Positions 1-10,559 of a DNA stretch of 64,000 nucleotides are shown piece by piece (position 1 is the first letter of the stretch; the number at the start of each line of letters is the position of its first letter). A program made the position numbers and the translations under genes. The stretch comes from Glebionis coronaria (Eukaryota; Streptophyta; Magnoliopsida; Asterales; Asteraceae). Where the stretch lies: contig CM046878.1 in assembly GCA_025667525.1 (NCBI GenBank), positions 391,968,974 through 392,032,973 of the forward strand. Reading direction: 5' to 3'. The notes under the pieces are model-generated. The model searched no databases. It was not told where the DNA came from and was given only the letters and a program-made list of their open reading frames with translations.

Positions 1-1
1 C

Positions 2-1179
2 CGCGATATTTGCAGGCATGAAAATCCGAATGCTAATAATCAAGTTTTTGGCGGAAAAGTTGTTGTGCTCGGTGGAGATTTTAGACAAATCCTACCAGTT
101 ATTCCAAATGCATCAAGGGCTGTAGTGGTTTCTTCTGCTGTAAACAAGTCATCAAAAGTTTGGGATTATTGTAAGGTTTTTATTTTGTCTATTAACATGC
201 GGCTTCGTGATCCCACAGTAGATGTTACAAATGCAGATGAGATGATGCGTTTTCACAATTGGCTTATATCCATGGGAGATGGTACGCTTCCGTCAATTGC
301 ACTAGATGGAGAAGATGTCGCTACATGGATAACAATACCCGATGATCTTTTAATTCCTGTTGCTGTTGACCCTGTCGGGGCTGTTGTTTCGAGTACATTC
401 CCGGATCTCCTAAATAGAATCCAAGATATCAATTACTTAAAGGAAAGATGTATCTTGAGCCCAACGAATGATGTTGTCGATAAGATCAATTCACACGTTC
501 TTGCATCAATGCCGGGTGAAATGCATGAACTTCTTAGTGCTGATACAATATGTTCTAGCACGGATAACTTAGAGGAGATGCAAATTATGTACCCTCCTGA
601 ATTTCTTAATACTTTAAGGTTCTCAGGTGTCCCAAATCATAAACTTGACTTAAAGATCGGTACACCAATCCTATTATTGCGTAATACGGGCCTGCAGCGA
701 GGTTTGTGTAACGGGACACGTTTAGTAATTACCTAGATTTTACGTACGGTTCTTGAGGCTCAAATTATCACCGAGACTCATATTGGTGAAAAAGTATTTA
801 TTAATCGGATTGATATGACCCCGACCGATTCATCCTGGCCATTCAAATTTGTACGAAGGCAATTTCCCGTTAAAGTATTTTTCGCCATGACAATCAATAA
901 AAGTCAAGGACAGACTTTTAACCATGTTTGTACTTACCTTGAGAAACCCGTATTTACCCATGGACAACTTTATGTTGCTGCATCACGCGTGACTTCTCGC
1001 ACCGGACTGCGATTTTACATTGATAACGGTGGAATTTGTGCTAATAACTTGACAAAAAATATTGTCTACAAAGAAGTATTTTATAATCTGCCTATAGGTA
1101 TGTGTTGCACTATAATTTTTACTGGTCATGTCCTTATTATATGACAATTCTTCTTTTTATTGCAGTCCCATTTGAGTAA
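2..1179 (+). pseudogene. Helitron PIF1-like helicase, C-terminal part, one nonsense codon
   Basis: The frame is open from base 2, so the N-terminus lies upstream of the window. Visible helicase motifs are GGDFRQILPV (about 75-105), INMRL, and near the end TINKSQGQT and the motif VI region LYVAASRVTSRTGL, matching PIF1/Helitron helicases that unwind DNA for rolling-circle transposition. A single in-frame TAG at 734-736 follows RLVIT and the same frame continues with clear homology, so this copy is inactivated by one substitution. The last exon seems to end at 1097 (donor GTATGT). Joining to an acceptor at 1165 gives ...NLPIVPFE and a TAA at 1177-1179. The retained-intron reading would instead stop at 1144. 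Confidence 0.85.
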
Positions 1180-1181
1180 GA

Positions 1182-3999
1182 ATGAGCATCCGTTGTCACT
1201 ATGTCGCTGACTTGCATCCTAATTTGACTGATAAGTGGATTCTTAATGTTATGGCTGCACGTGTATGGACAACTTACAATCCAAACACCAACCGCATTTT
1301 ATCTATTGACATGATTATTATAGATGAACGCGTAAGTGCATCTTACTGTATTTATAATGATTAAATTATTGCACATGTCTCATTAGTTTTGTATCGAATG
1401 TCAGCATACTTCAATTCACGCGAAGATTCCGGCTACTCTTATGCACAAATTCAAAGATCATATCAAAGAAGGCTGCGTCTATAAGATACACATGTTCACA
1501 GTTGATGAATATGGCTAAACAAAATATAGGCCTTTGAATAGCAAGATTTTTGTGCAATTTGGTTTCAAGACTTATGTTCGACCATCACCTATTCGACCTG
1601 AAATGTTTGACAGATACGTGTTTACTTTTGTACCTTTTTCCAACATTGAGCATCGTATTGGAAATGATACATATCTCACAGGTTACCATATGATTAGAAC
1701 ATTCATTATCAAAGCTTCATGCTACTATAATACATGTATCTTATCTTTTATTTATACCAGATGTCATAGGTGTTCTTCGAGAATGGGGTCCTCTTCAAGT
1801 TAGTGTTAGGAAGTACCAAGGTTGTAACCCCCAGCTTCGAAAAATCATAATTGCTGATACCAGGTATTATTTCATATTTATAACATACAGGTTCTCATCA
1901 TTTGATGTAAAAAAATTGACAGCTTTCCCTATTTTGAATAACTGTAGTGACAAAACACTTAAAATTTCACTGTGGGGAAAATGTGCCTTAACATTTGATG
2001 AAAATGTGATCAATTCCAAAAAAGGAACCAACATCGTGGTTGTTTTGACGTGTTGCAAAGTTGGATTTTATGCAGGTTTGGATCTTGAATCACTTATAAC
2101 ATTTCAATCGTTAACAGTTATATCTATTTTATGTTTATACCACTTATCCTTTATTTCCTTATACTCAGGTGGACCTGAGTTAAAGTCTACGGCAGCTTCA
2201 CAAATTCATTTAAATCTTCCGATTCCGGAAACAAATGAAAGGTAAAGTTAAATATCTATTTGGATACTTATGAAAAATTTTCTTAACTTTTTTTCAAATC
2301 TACCTGTTAAATATTGTTTAAATTGTGGTTTTATAGACTTATTCATCCGGTGTCATTTACCACTGGTACCGACTCAGACGAGTTGAAAGTAACAACTATC
2401 ACCGACATTTATAAGCACCTTGCTGATGGCGTTACTGTGGTAATTGACTTAATATATTCATGATTTAAGTCTATTATTTTACCAGTACATATTGTAATAA
2501 TAATCTAATGTATTAAACTTACTAGGGGACAAGATTTATTTTACATGGAATGGTGATCGGTGTCAGGGTCGACTTGGATAAGGACTGGAAATACATACAA
2601 TGTACTAAGTGCTTTAAAAAAGCAGACTTAAATGGCGTTCGTTATTATTGTCAACATTGCAAAAAACAAGTCATGAACCCGCGTTTAACGTAAGTTATAT
2701 AAGTCGTTATGAAAACAATATTACTTTTTCTATTACTTTTTGTTTATCATTTCCTTTTCTTAACAGGTACAAGTTAGTGATCAATGTACTAGATAAGGAT
2801 GAGGATATTCAGTGTGTTCTTTTTAACTCAGAGGCCACTCCACTTTTAGGCATTTCAGTTGAGGATTTAAATCACAAGTGTATGACAGAGGTGAGTTGTA
2901 TTTACTTTTACCAATCTTTTATAAAGTTATGTTATAAGTCTATTATATACATGTTGAAGTAGACGAAATAGCAAATAATTTTAAAACCCCATCATTGTTT
3001 CAGGGTGCAGGCGACCCCAACTGGATAGTTGATTACTTTATAAATAAACTTTACGGTCAATGGGTTGTTCTGCAAATAAAGATTGATAGGCTCAATCTTG
3101 CACCAACATATGTAAGAAGGTATACCGCTACTAAATTCTATGGCCACAATGTCAATGACTTGAAGAAGAAGGTTGGTAGTCCGTCAAGTTTACGATCAAT
3201 CCCAAAGGCGGTGTACTCAGATTTGATTATTTCATCACACGATAATAGTTGTGTGACAAGTGATTATGCTATCCATGATGATAACTTCGGTTCTATTATA
3301 ACCGAATATGAGCAAGTTCTAATGGATGATATTCAGTGGGGTCCTAATGTATCTACATTAAATCCTGTTGCAGCTGATAAATGTAAGAATGAAGGTATTC
3401 ATGCAGCTACAACAAGCACAACTGATGTTATGAATCGCCCTAAGAAAGGTAAAGCCATTATGGATTCAGATGCTACTGTTATTGACACCCATGTTAATCA
3501 TTTTGCTCATGCTGAATCTTCATCTTTGCCTGAACTTACATCTGATGTAATGAAAGTGGCGTGTCCTCCTGGAAGTCCAACAATAGAATCGGATGAAATA
3601 CCAAATGACGCTGATGCAAGTGACATGAGGATGACAGTTGATGAGGCTGGTCCTAATGTATCTACATTAAATCCTGTTGCAACACATATGTGTACGAATG
3701 AAGGTCTTCATGCAGCTACAACAACCATGAATGATGTAATTGTCAATGACCCTAACGAAGGTAAAGGTATTATGGATGTGGAGGCTACTGTTATTCACAC
3801 TCCTGTTACTCATATTGGACATGCCGAATCTTCATCTTTGCCTGAACTTACGTCTAATGTAATTAAACTGGTGTGTCCTCCTGTGAGTCCACCAATACAA
3901 GAAGATGAAATACCCAATGATGTTGATGCAGGTGACATGAGCATGAGTGTTGATGAGGCTGCAATTAATCAGCATGTGGACATTATGCAAGACGATTGA
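1182..3999 (+). pseudogene. RPA70-like single-strand DNA-binding protein of the Helitron, about nine exons
   Basis: Predicted exons from GT-AG sites: 1182-1331, 1405-1681, 1761-1863, 1948-2075, 2169-2241, 2337-2439, 2526-2699, 2767-2890, 3004-3999. Phases agree across all junctions. Domains in order: a first OB fold (residues 1-130; SIHAKIP, YKIHMFTVDEY), a second OB fold (DVIGVLREWG, LKISLWGKCA), and a third OB fold with a C4 zinc ribbon (CTKCFKK...YYCQHCKKQ), as in replication protein A large subunits that coat ssDNA. A TAA at 1516-1518 in exon 2 breaks the frame between EYG and TKYRP, where homology continues, so this copy is probably a recent pseudogene. The last exon carries an acidic tail built of two 103-104-residue repeats. 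The ATG sits 2 nt after the helicase stop. Confidence 0.8.
3340..3960 (+). repeat. In-frame tandem duplication in RPA-like tail
   Basis: Two direct units, 3340-3648 (309 nt) and 3649-3960 (312 nt), each start GPNVSTLNPVA and end TVDEA or SVDEA. They share HAESSSLPELTS and a CPP-SP-I core. Both remain open and in frame. The units differ at many positions, so the duplication is not brand new. Confidence 0.9.
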
Positions 4000-4526
4000 A
4001 CTCAATAAGTTCGTAATCGCCAACAATTTCTATTACTCTTTACTTTGAACATCGAATAAGTTATGTAGAATAACGATTTTATATCGTCAAACCTTTTTTT
4101 ACAATGTTCCAGTTTTATTACATCTTTTATTGATTATGACATTGTTACATATTTGATGACCTTTAAATATCCTCTTAATGATATATGAACCAAATGTTTT
4201 GTAATTCGTATTTGTACTATTTTGGTTATAAATAAAAAGTCATTCGGCAAATGAATGACTAACATGGATCATTATCACCATTCCAGCAGATCCATTAGCT
4301 CCATTATCAGGTATATATAAGCTTCTTCAGATATAATTAAAGTTAGTCACACACTTTTATCAAATTGAATCTTATATTTAGTATAGAGAATTCTTATAAA
4401 AAATGTTCCAAAAATGCAATTATAAACATTAATAAATAATACATAAGATAAAATTTCCAGTACCAACTTTTCATGATATCTTAACAAACTTTGAATATTT
4501 GTTGGGTACTTTTAGGTTTCTGAGTC
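4000..4526. other. AT-rich spacer between RPA-like gene and small gene 1
   Basis: No open frame of note. An AATAAA at about 4231 lies about 230 nt after the RPA stop and could serve polyadenylation. The rest is probably 3' UTR followed by promoter DNA of the next gene. Confidence 0.5.
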
Positions 4527-4535
4527 TATATAAAG
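4527..4535 (+). promoter_or_regulatory. TATA box of small gene 1
   Basis: TATATAAAG at 4527-4535, 68 nt before the ATG at 4603. An ATG at 4555 is only about 20 nt downstream, at or before the expected transcription start, so the 4603 ATG is preferred. Confidence 0.6.
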
Positions 4536-4602
4536 ACTATAAAAGACACATTGAATGGTCACTCTCAACAATACTAAATTATATCACTCTCAACTATATA
4601 TT

Positions 4603-5127
4603 ATGGCAAACAATTCCATCCCATTTACACTTCCAAACAACTTTTCCCATGAATCTGCAACTGCACTAAACAAGGGAAAATATGATGACGATCTAAACAA
4701 CTTGAAAAGGGAAAATAAAATTTTCAATGATGATTTGGATGTCCCAAATGAAGTTGCCAACATAGATAACTTTATTCGATTGAAAGGTCACCGTGTCATT
4801 CTTCCTAGCAGTTTACCAAATCTACAACATGATGATCAACAACATGTAATACATTATAAATTGCTATCATTTTTATCCTTTATTAGCATATTATCATTTC
4901 ACATATGACATATGTCAACTAACATATTATTATGTTACATGTAGGATATTAGTGATGATGATGCTCCAATGGCACCGATAAAACGAACTAGGAAACACCA
5001 TAAAATCAATGCAAGATGCAGGTTTTGTGTTCTACTTGATGAAGATGAAGACGAGGCTGTAAACAAAAACACCATGGAATTCAATAAAGTTGATGAAAAT
5101 GAAGGTGGCGACAAAGATAATATTTAG
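4603..5127 (+). CDS. Helitron small accessory gene 1 (two exons, about 141 aa), unknown function
   Basis: Exons 4603-4845 and 4945-5127 are joined across a 99-nt GT-AG intron in phase 0, giving about 141 residues starting MANNSIPF. I do not recognise a family. The N-terminal half is polar with DDDLNNLKRENKI and an RLKGHRVILP segment. Exon 2 opens with DISDDDAPMAPIKRTRKHHK, an acidic run followed by a basic cluster that could act as a nuclear signal, and ends in an acidic tail. The exon-2 start, the (D)xP(M/L)AP(I/F)KR motif and the MAN start match the gene at 6291-6979, so the two look like diverged paralogues inside one Helitron. A start at 4555 would add 16 residues but lies too close to the TATA box. 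Confidence 0.5.
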
Positions 5128-6209
5128 GACCTGTTCGACTATGTTTTTCAATTGTTATCGACTTATTGAGATTTACCCAATAAGTTCTTTTTAGGATTTT
5201 CTTCATGTTAATTTACTTCTCCAATTTCTTATTGGTAGAATATTAATAAAAAAATTATGATTGTTATAATTACCCTTTTTGTGTTCATAATAAAATTAAT
5301 ATTACCTATGTATCCTGCATATACATTTGCATTATATATATGATATTACACGAAATGTGACATCTTTTAAAAGAAAGCATAGTTGCTTTAGTCTGATATG
5401 ATAATACTAAACCTGGCTGATGTGTTAATATGTTTGCTTTACTTGATATCTTTATAATAGTATGACTATGTGACTGACACTATGATTTAAATGTGTAAAG
5501 TTTACTTGCTTGCAGGCAAGTTACTAGAACAAACAAGCTCTCAGCCTGACCACACTTGAGAACTTACTTTACTCACTTGAATATATAAGACATCAATATC
5601 TTTGGTATAAATACTCTCCGTTTGTGTTGCAGTAGTAAGTAGCCAAAATTTGACTCATATGTTTCAAGATAATCATCTTGAAGATGATAATAACTTCATT
5701 AAACCGATATTGACAAAACATAAAAAGGTCTTATTAAGCATGTATAAATACATGAATACTGTAGTTATCCATATAGTAAGTTCTATTTTGAGGATATCTA
5801 TTTTTCAAAATACATATTCCCCTTATTTAGGCCCACAATATATGCATCTCAAACGATCACCTCATAATTGTTGAAGAAGTTTTTTTTAAAAGCATTTTAA
5901 CTTCTGACTTATCCATTGTCATCCTACATTAACTAACTTGCATAAAGTTATGACTGCTTTTGGCGCCAATTTGTCAAGTAGCCATCATTGAGTTAGTCAA
6001 ATGAAGACCTATTTATTTGCATTTACAAAACTTATCAATAAAGTACCAAAGTCTGCTACAATTCAGGTAATGTATGTGCTTGCCTTTCCTTTTCACATTC
6101 ATTTTATACTTCTACTAAATCCTAACAGATAAGATTTGATTCATAATTTAAAATTGAATCATATATTTTGCCGCCTAATTCATGCCTCATACTAGGTTAA
6201 CCAATATAG
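5128..6209. other. AT-rich spacer with one possible exon (5659-5779)
   Basis: Mostly AT-rich without homology I can name. A short open frame near 5650-5874 begins MFQDNHLEDDNNFIKPILTK. It has a TATAAATA about 50 nt upstream (near 5607) and a GTAAGT donor at about 5780, so it might be the first exon of a third small gene. I cannot follow further exons, so it is not called as a gene. Confidence 0.3.
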
Positions 6210-6217
6210 TATATAAG
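6210..6217 (+). promoter_or_regulatory. TATA box of small gene 2
   Basis: TATATAAG at 6210-6217, 74 nt upstream of the ATG at 6291. Its spacing is close to that of small gene 1. Confidence 0.55.
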
Positions 6218-6290
6218 TAGGAGTACTCCACTTTAACTTTCAACCTACAAACAGAAAAAACAAATACCATATTAGTTATCACAAATATAC

Positions 6291-6979
6291 ATGGCAAACG
6301 TTCAGGTTCATGATCTTCACATGTTTTCAAACATTTTTTTTCTATATTTTATAGTAATTTATTGTAATCTTATTTTTATTTAGGAACTTGCTGAGATGAT
6401 TCATGCAATGTTGAAAAACAACCAAAATATGGTATATGTTTATAAATTATGTGGGTTATGCTTTTTTATGTAGTACTTTTTTTCTTATTTTCTTTGTTCT
6501 AAATCAGGGAGTTGCTAAAATAATACAACATTTTGTGAACAAAAATGAGGCAGCAAAAAAAAGAAAACGTCAAGACAACCTCAGATCTTGGAAATGGAGT
6601 GAGGTAATTGATGTTGATGACCTTCCAGATAATGATGATCCTGCCAATGTCCAAAAAACCGACGGAACAACACCTGAACAACATGTCCCTACGTTCGAGA
6701 ATGACAATGTCATAGACTTGACCATTGAAGAACATGTAAGTACAGAAAAATATTACTTATTTTGTAGATTTTGTTTCTTTTGATATGACGAAATACAATT
6801 AACTCATGCTGTAACTTCTAATGAAGGCTATTGATGATATCGATATCCCACTGGCTCCTTTTAAAAGAAACAAGCATCACCAAATAAAAAAAACCAGAAG
6901 AAACAGGCCTTTTCGTCTTTTTGCTGAAGATGCAAGTGACAAAGAAGATGACCTTTATGATGGCTTTGGTTACCGCTAG
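6291..6979 (+). CDS. Helitron small accessory gene 2 (four exons, about 147 aa), SIM-like and NLS-like motifs
   Basis: Exons 6291-6305, 6384-6431, 6508-6735 and 6827-6979, all phase 0, give about 147 residues starting MANVQ. The middle has a basic cluster AAKKRKRQ typical of a nuclear localisation signal. Two stretches, EVIDVDDLPD and NVIDLTIEE, fit the consensus of SUMO-interaction motifs (a V/I-rich core followed by acidic residues). The last exon opens IDDIDIPLAPFKRNKHHQ, the same motif as in small gene 1 at the same splice position. Function is unknown. A nuclear protein that binds SUMO or SUMOylated partners is an inference from short motifs. The short first two exons are the least certain part of the model. 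Confidence 0.5.
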
Positions 6980-7555
6980 ATCGCATCGTAGACGACATTG
7001 TTAGGCTACTAACTTAGTAGTCTCTTTTCTTAATTTTCTGCATTTACACATACTTCTCTATTAGTGTGTTTTTATTTTTCTGTCTCTTTTTTATGTGGTC
7101 TTAATAAATTATCAATAAACTTATATTATCAAGTTGATGTAGCCAATTATTTCATTTACTTGCAAACTTATTCTATGGAAACTGAATAATCCTGATTGAA
7201 AGGATATGATCTCTTGGAAGATTTAGCATTAAACGTTTTATAAGTTAAAGTCAACATATCAGTTTCATCTTCATGCACATATTCGTCCATAATTCTTTAT
7301 GATGTGACTCAACTGAAATCGTGTTCCATTTATGGCATGAAGACCTATATTAACATATACTAAGAACAGTTCATTTCCTATATTATGTATCATGAAAACA
7401 TTCTTTTTTACTAAATACTACTAACTATTCTGATATGTTGGCTATCAAAACAACTAATATCTTATGATATGATTTAGGATGTCTCAATGCTTAATGTGCT
7501 TTTTTTAAGATTTAAGATGTCAAAACATCTCCTAACTTATAAATAAGCGTCTATC
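6980..7555. other. Helitron 3' non-coding region
   Basis: AT-rich, no ORF of note. Contains an AATAAA-rich stretch near 7103 shortly after gene 2. Nothing else recognised. Confidence 0.5.
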
Positions 7556-7568
7556 CGTGCAACGCACG
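7556..7568 (+). other. Helitron-type 3' terminal hairpin
   Basis: CGTGC-AAC-GCACG forms a perfect 5-bp stem with a 3-nt loop. This resembles the CCCGTGCAACGCACGGG-type terminator hairpin of many plant Helitrons, with the outer base pairs lost (preceding TC, following AG). It lies downstream of the helicase and RPA genes in the expected orientation. Confidence 0.65.
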
Positions 7569-7580
7569 AGTATTGTTCTT

Positions 7581-9097
7581 GTTCATCTTGTTTGAGAAAT
7601 TATCTAAATTTATTTGGCTGAGTTATAAGTTAACTTATTAGTTGATTTGATGTAAATAAGCTAATGAATTAGTATCATCTAAAATTATTTGTGCTGAATT
7701 ATAAGTTAACTCTTTTACGAACTATTAGGTTTTGTGGATTCTATATTCAAGTAAGTGAGTAAAGTAGTATTTCAAATTCTGTTTTGAGTGATGTCGTTGA
7801 TTAAAGTTCTGATCCATCTTATACTCTCATACTGCTCTTACTTATGAGATTGTTGCTTATGAACATGAAAGTGATGAAACATATTAAGAGTAAATTTATT
7901 CTAATAAGATATTTTTTTTCTACAATAGTTCACTATGTTGGTGTTGATAAGTTGTATCATTAGGCAGCTTTTTATGTATAGAATAAGTTATCTTTTACCA
8001 TTTGATTGAATTGAGTTGTTGATATAAGATATAAATAGAATCAAGCCGAATTTAACTTATCAACTACAAATAAGTAGTTTAAGGTTGATATGAAATCTAT
8101 CACATGTGATTTTAGCTTTGGTTAATGTGTTTCTAATTTAGTTTTTCTTTACATATATCATATGTGATATCACATGCGATATTGCATTCCTTTGGGGTAT
8201 ATCACGTGTGATATTGCGTTTGATATCATTAACTTTGTTTTTTTAGATATATGATAGGTGATATTACATGTAATAATGCATTATGTCATGAAACATCTTA
8301 TTTATTTTTTTAATTTTCATTTTATATTTGCCTACTCTTGGATCATTTGTCACTCACTCTAATTTTGATTCTCCTAGTGGAACTTTTTTTTATTATATTC
8401 CAAAAGTCTTTAGAACGTTTTACTAGTTAAATGCACTATTTATGATTGAGTTGATGATTGCGTAGTTTCATATATGAAGTATGTTGTAAAAGCAGGACTT
8501 GTAGTTAGTAAATCATGTCATAAAATATTAAGGAGTGTAGTTGTGAAACAAAAGTATTTAGTGTGCAATAGGAAAGGTTGCCTTGATGGAATACACGCAG
8601 ACATGCTAGATTTAGAAAGGTTGCGTTGATGTCCTGTCCATATTATCATGTTTTTTTAAATACGAATTGTATAGATTTTTTGTCAGGTTTGACAAATTTC
8701 AATTTTTTGGGTCGGACATTTGTTATTTTTTAGAAAATATCAGGAATTTTAAATTTTGAAAATTTTTGAAGTTAAATTACTGTAGATGATAAGAATTGGT
8801 TTTTAAGTAGTTTGATTGAATCCCTTGATTGTAGCTAAAATTTGAAACTGATCAAATCCTCCTTACCAGTCTAACCTAAAATTTAGTCATTTCAAAACAT
8901 ACGATCCTAACCTTACTATCCTATAATTTGTTTTCATTTTATAACCAAAAAACACACTAATCCCTCTTCTCTACATCTTCACATGTAATATATGCCCCTG
9001 TTAATATATACCCCTGTTTTTTATCTTTTAATTTTCTGCTTTGTGAATATCATGGGTAGTTTTATGACAAGTTTTTTTTACTATGTAGTAAAATCAA
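7581..9097. other. AT-rich non-coding region
   Basis: No supported gene. Contains a small group of palindromic ATATCACRTGYGATAT-like motifs (8095-8275, listed separately). Otherwise only AT-rich sequence. Confidence 0.5.
8095..8275. repeat. Cluster of palindromic TATCACATGTGATA-like motifs
   Basis: Variants of ATCACATGTGAT and ATATCACGTGTGATAT recur about five times, for example near 8100, 8160-8190, 8200-8225 and 8255-8270. Each is close to self-complementary. Their role is unknown. Confidence 0.55.
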
Positions 9098-9483
9098 ATG
9101 GATCAACAAATAGTTTTGTTTTCTGTCATCATCCCCATGATGGATGATGTGAAAGTTTTGGCCTGGTGCGTCAGATCATGGAAAGGTCATCCAAATGGAA
9201 GACCAAATGAACCATGGGGTGTGGATGTGGTTCTTCAAGATCTAGAGGTATGAAATACGCTTTTTATTCATTTTTTGTTGATAGGATTAATAGTTTTTAT
9301 AAACAAGTCTTGACCTCATGTAGATAAATGATTGTGTGTTCAACTATTGTCTTTGTAGGGTAATCGCATTCATGCTTCTGTCCCAAAAGAACATATGTAC
9401 AAGTGGAGATGGCGTCGAAGTGGAGATGGCGTCGAAGTCAATTTTGAGAAAGTTGAAGGACTTGCAAAGGATCTGCTAGTATG
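9098..9483 (+). pseudogene. RPA70-like N-terminal OB-fold fragment (two exons)
   Basis: ATG at 9098. Exon 1 runs to 9247 (donor GTATGA) and exon 2 from 9359 to a TGA at about 9483. The product of about 90 residues reads MDDVKVLAWCVRSWKGHP..., GNRIHASVPKEHMYKW, the signature of the first OB fold of plant RPA70-like or DUF223 proteins often carried by Helitrons. A full RPA70 has several OB folds, so this is truncated. A 17-bp tandem duplication in exon 2 (9399-9432) shifts the frame relative to a single-copy version. It lies outside the Helitron hairpin at 7568 and may be a remnant of another Helitron. Confidence 0.6.
9399..9432 (+). repeat. 17-bp tandem duplication in RPA-like exon
   Basis: The unit AGTGGAGATGGCGTCGA occurs twice back to back. 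The length is not a multiple of three, so it alters the reading frame of the OB-fold fragment. Confidence 0.8.
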
Positions 9484-9540
9484 ATTTTTTTAGTTTTTTA
9501 TAAAATTTTATCAAGTTTACTTTTGCTATGTGAATTGTGG

Positions 9541-10559
9541 TAGGGGTATATAGGTGTTTATAGATGACCTTAGTTAACGGTAAGTTGAAAAACTGATTTG
9601 GGACCTTATGTAAGTGCTTAGAGCGACCTAAGCTGATTTGGGAGCTTATACAGGTGTTTAGATATGACCTTAGTTGCCCTCATTATGAGTTATGAGTTTA
9701 TGCAAATGAGCGAGGTACGGTTGCACCCTGGAGTTAGTTTACATGTATGAGATATTAGTTGATATTAAATTTAAGAATGATTTATTTTTTAGAAAGGAAT
9801 ACTAACATGATGAAATGATGTTTAAAATAATATACAATCCAGAAATGAGAGAACTTTTATCACGTTTTATAACTTTGATCTGAGCTTTTCTAATATGGTC
9901 TTGGCGTTTTACCAATTAACTTTAAAGATGCGTTAGTGGTGGAACTTGAAGCACTCGATTGAGGTAGAACGGAAAGAAAATATCGGTAGGGCAAATCACC
10001 TGTAAGCTAGAACCCAAATATAATCATCACTGAGTGTTAAAAGATCATCTTTTCAGAGTGGCATGTTGATTTATAAATGCAAAGAAGGTAAAGCTTAAAT
10101 AAGAACATGAAGATAAAACAAACGAGTATATACTATATAGACCTTTTTTATTCTCTATCGTAGACAAATAAGATGATAACTGTAAGTAACAAGTCATCTT
10201 CATGGACCACTGTTTTGCTACATTTGTAATACCTTCCGCTCTTTGATGAAAGTTAATGATTATAAAAATAAATATTTCTTATTTGTTTGAATTATCCTGC
10301 TTATATTTAAGTTGTAAATGTAGGGGAGCTTGGAAGTAAATGAACCTAGAGGATATTTTAGTAAGTATTTTACATGTGATTCAAACTTTGGCAGACTATC
10401 TTAATTGATCATTTTTTCCATATTTTGTATAATTGTGATATATGTAGTACCTTTTTCCAAAACTTGCAAATATATTGGTTTCGAAACGGATTTTTTTTAT
10501 TTCTATATTTTTCAAAGCTAAATATTTGTAGCCACATATGATTTACTTATAGTTGAAAC
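9541..10559. other. Non-coding spacer with degenerate direct repeats at its start
   Basis: Between 9541 and 9680 a unit of about 40 nt (GATTTGGGAGCTTATACAGG, then GTTTAGATATGACCTTAG) occurs about three times in degenerate form. From about 9690 to 10559 I see only AT-rich sequence without a gene. Confidence 0.5.

Larger units (their letters stand above)
1..7580 (+). mobile_element. Helitron, right-hand part (5' end outside window)
   Basis: The stretch combines a PIF1-type helicase C-terminus, an adjacent multi-exon RPA70-like gene on the same strand, and a short GC hairpin (CGTGC-AAC-GCACG, 7556-7568). This combination is the established hallmark of plant Helitrons, rolling-circle DNA transposons that encode a Rep-helicase and often RPA-like single-strand-binding proteins. 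The Rep domain and 5' TC terminus must lie before the window. The right boundary is approximate: Helitrons normally end in CTRR some 10 nt after the hairpin, but here the bases after it read AGTATTGTTCTTG, so the terminus is mutated or my boundary is off by a few bases. Two small genes (4603-5127, 6291-6979) lie between RPA and hairpin and are probably cargo or accessory genes. Confidence 0.72.

Noticed and set aside
5650..5874. Third small gene of the Helitron
   Set aside because: Only one plausible exon with TATA and donor; no following exon or similarity to the other two genes found.
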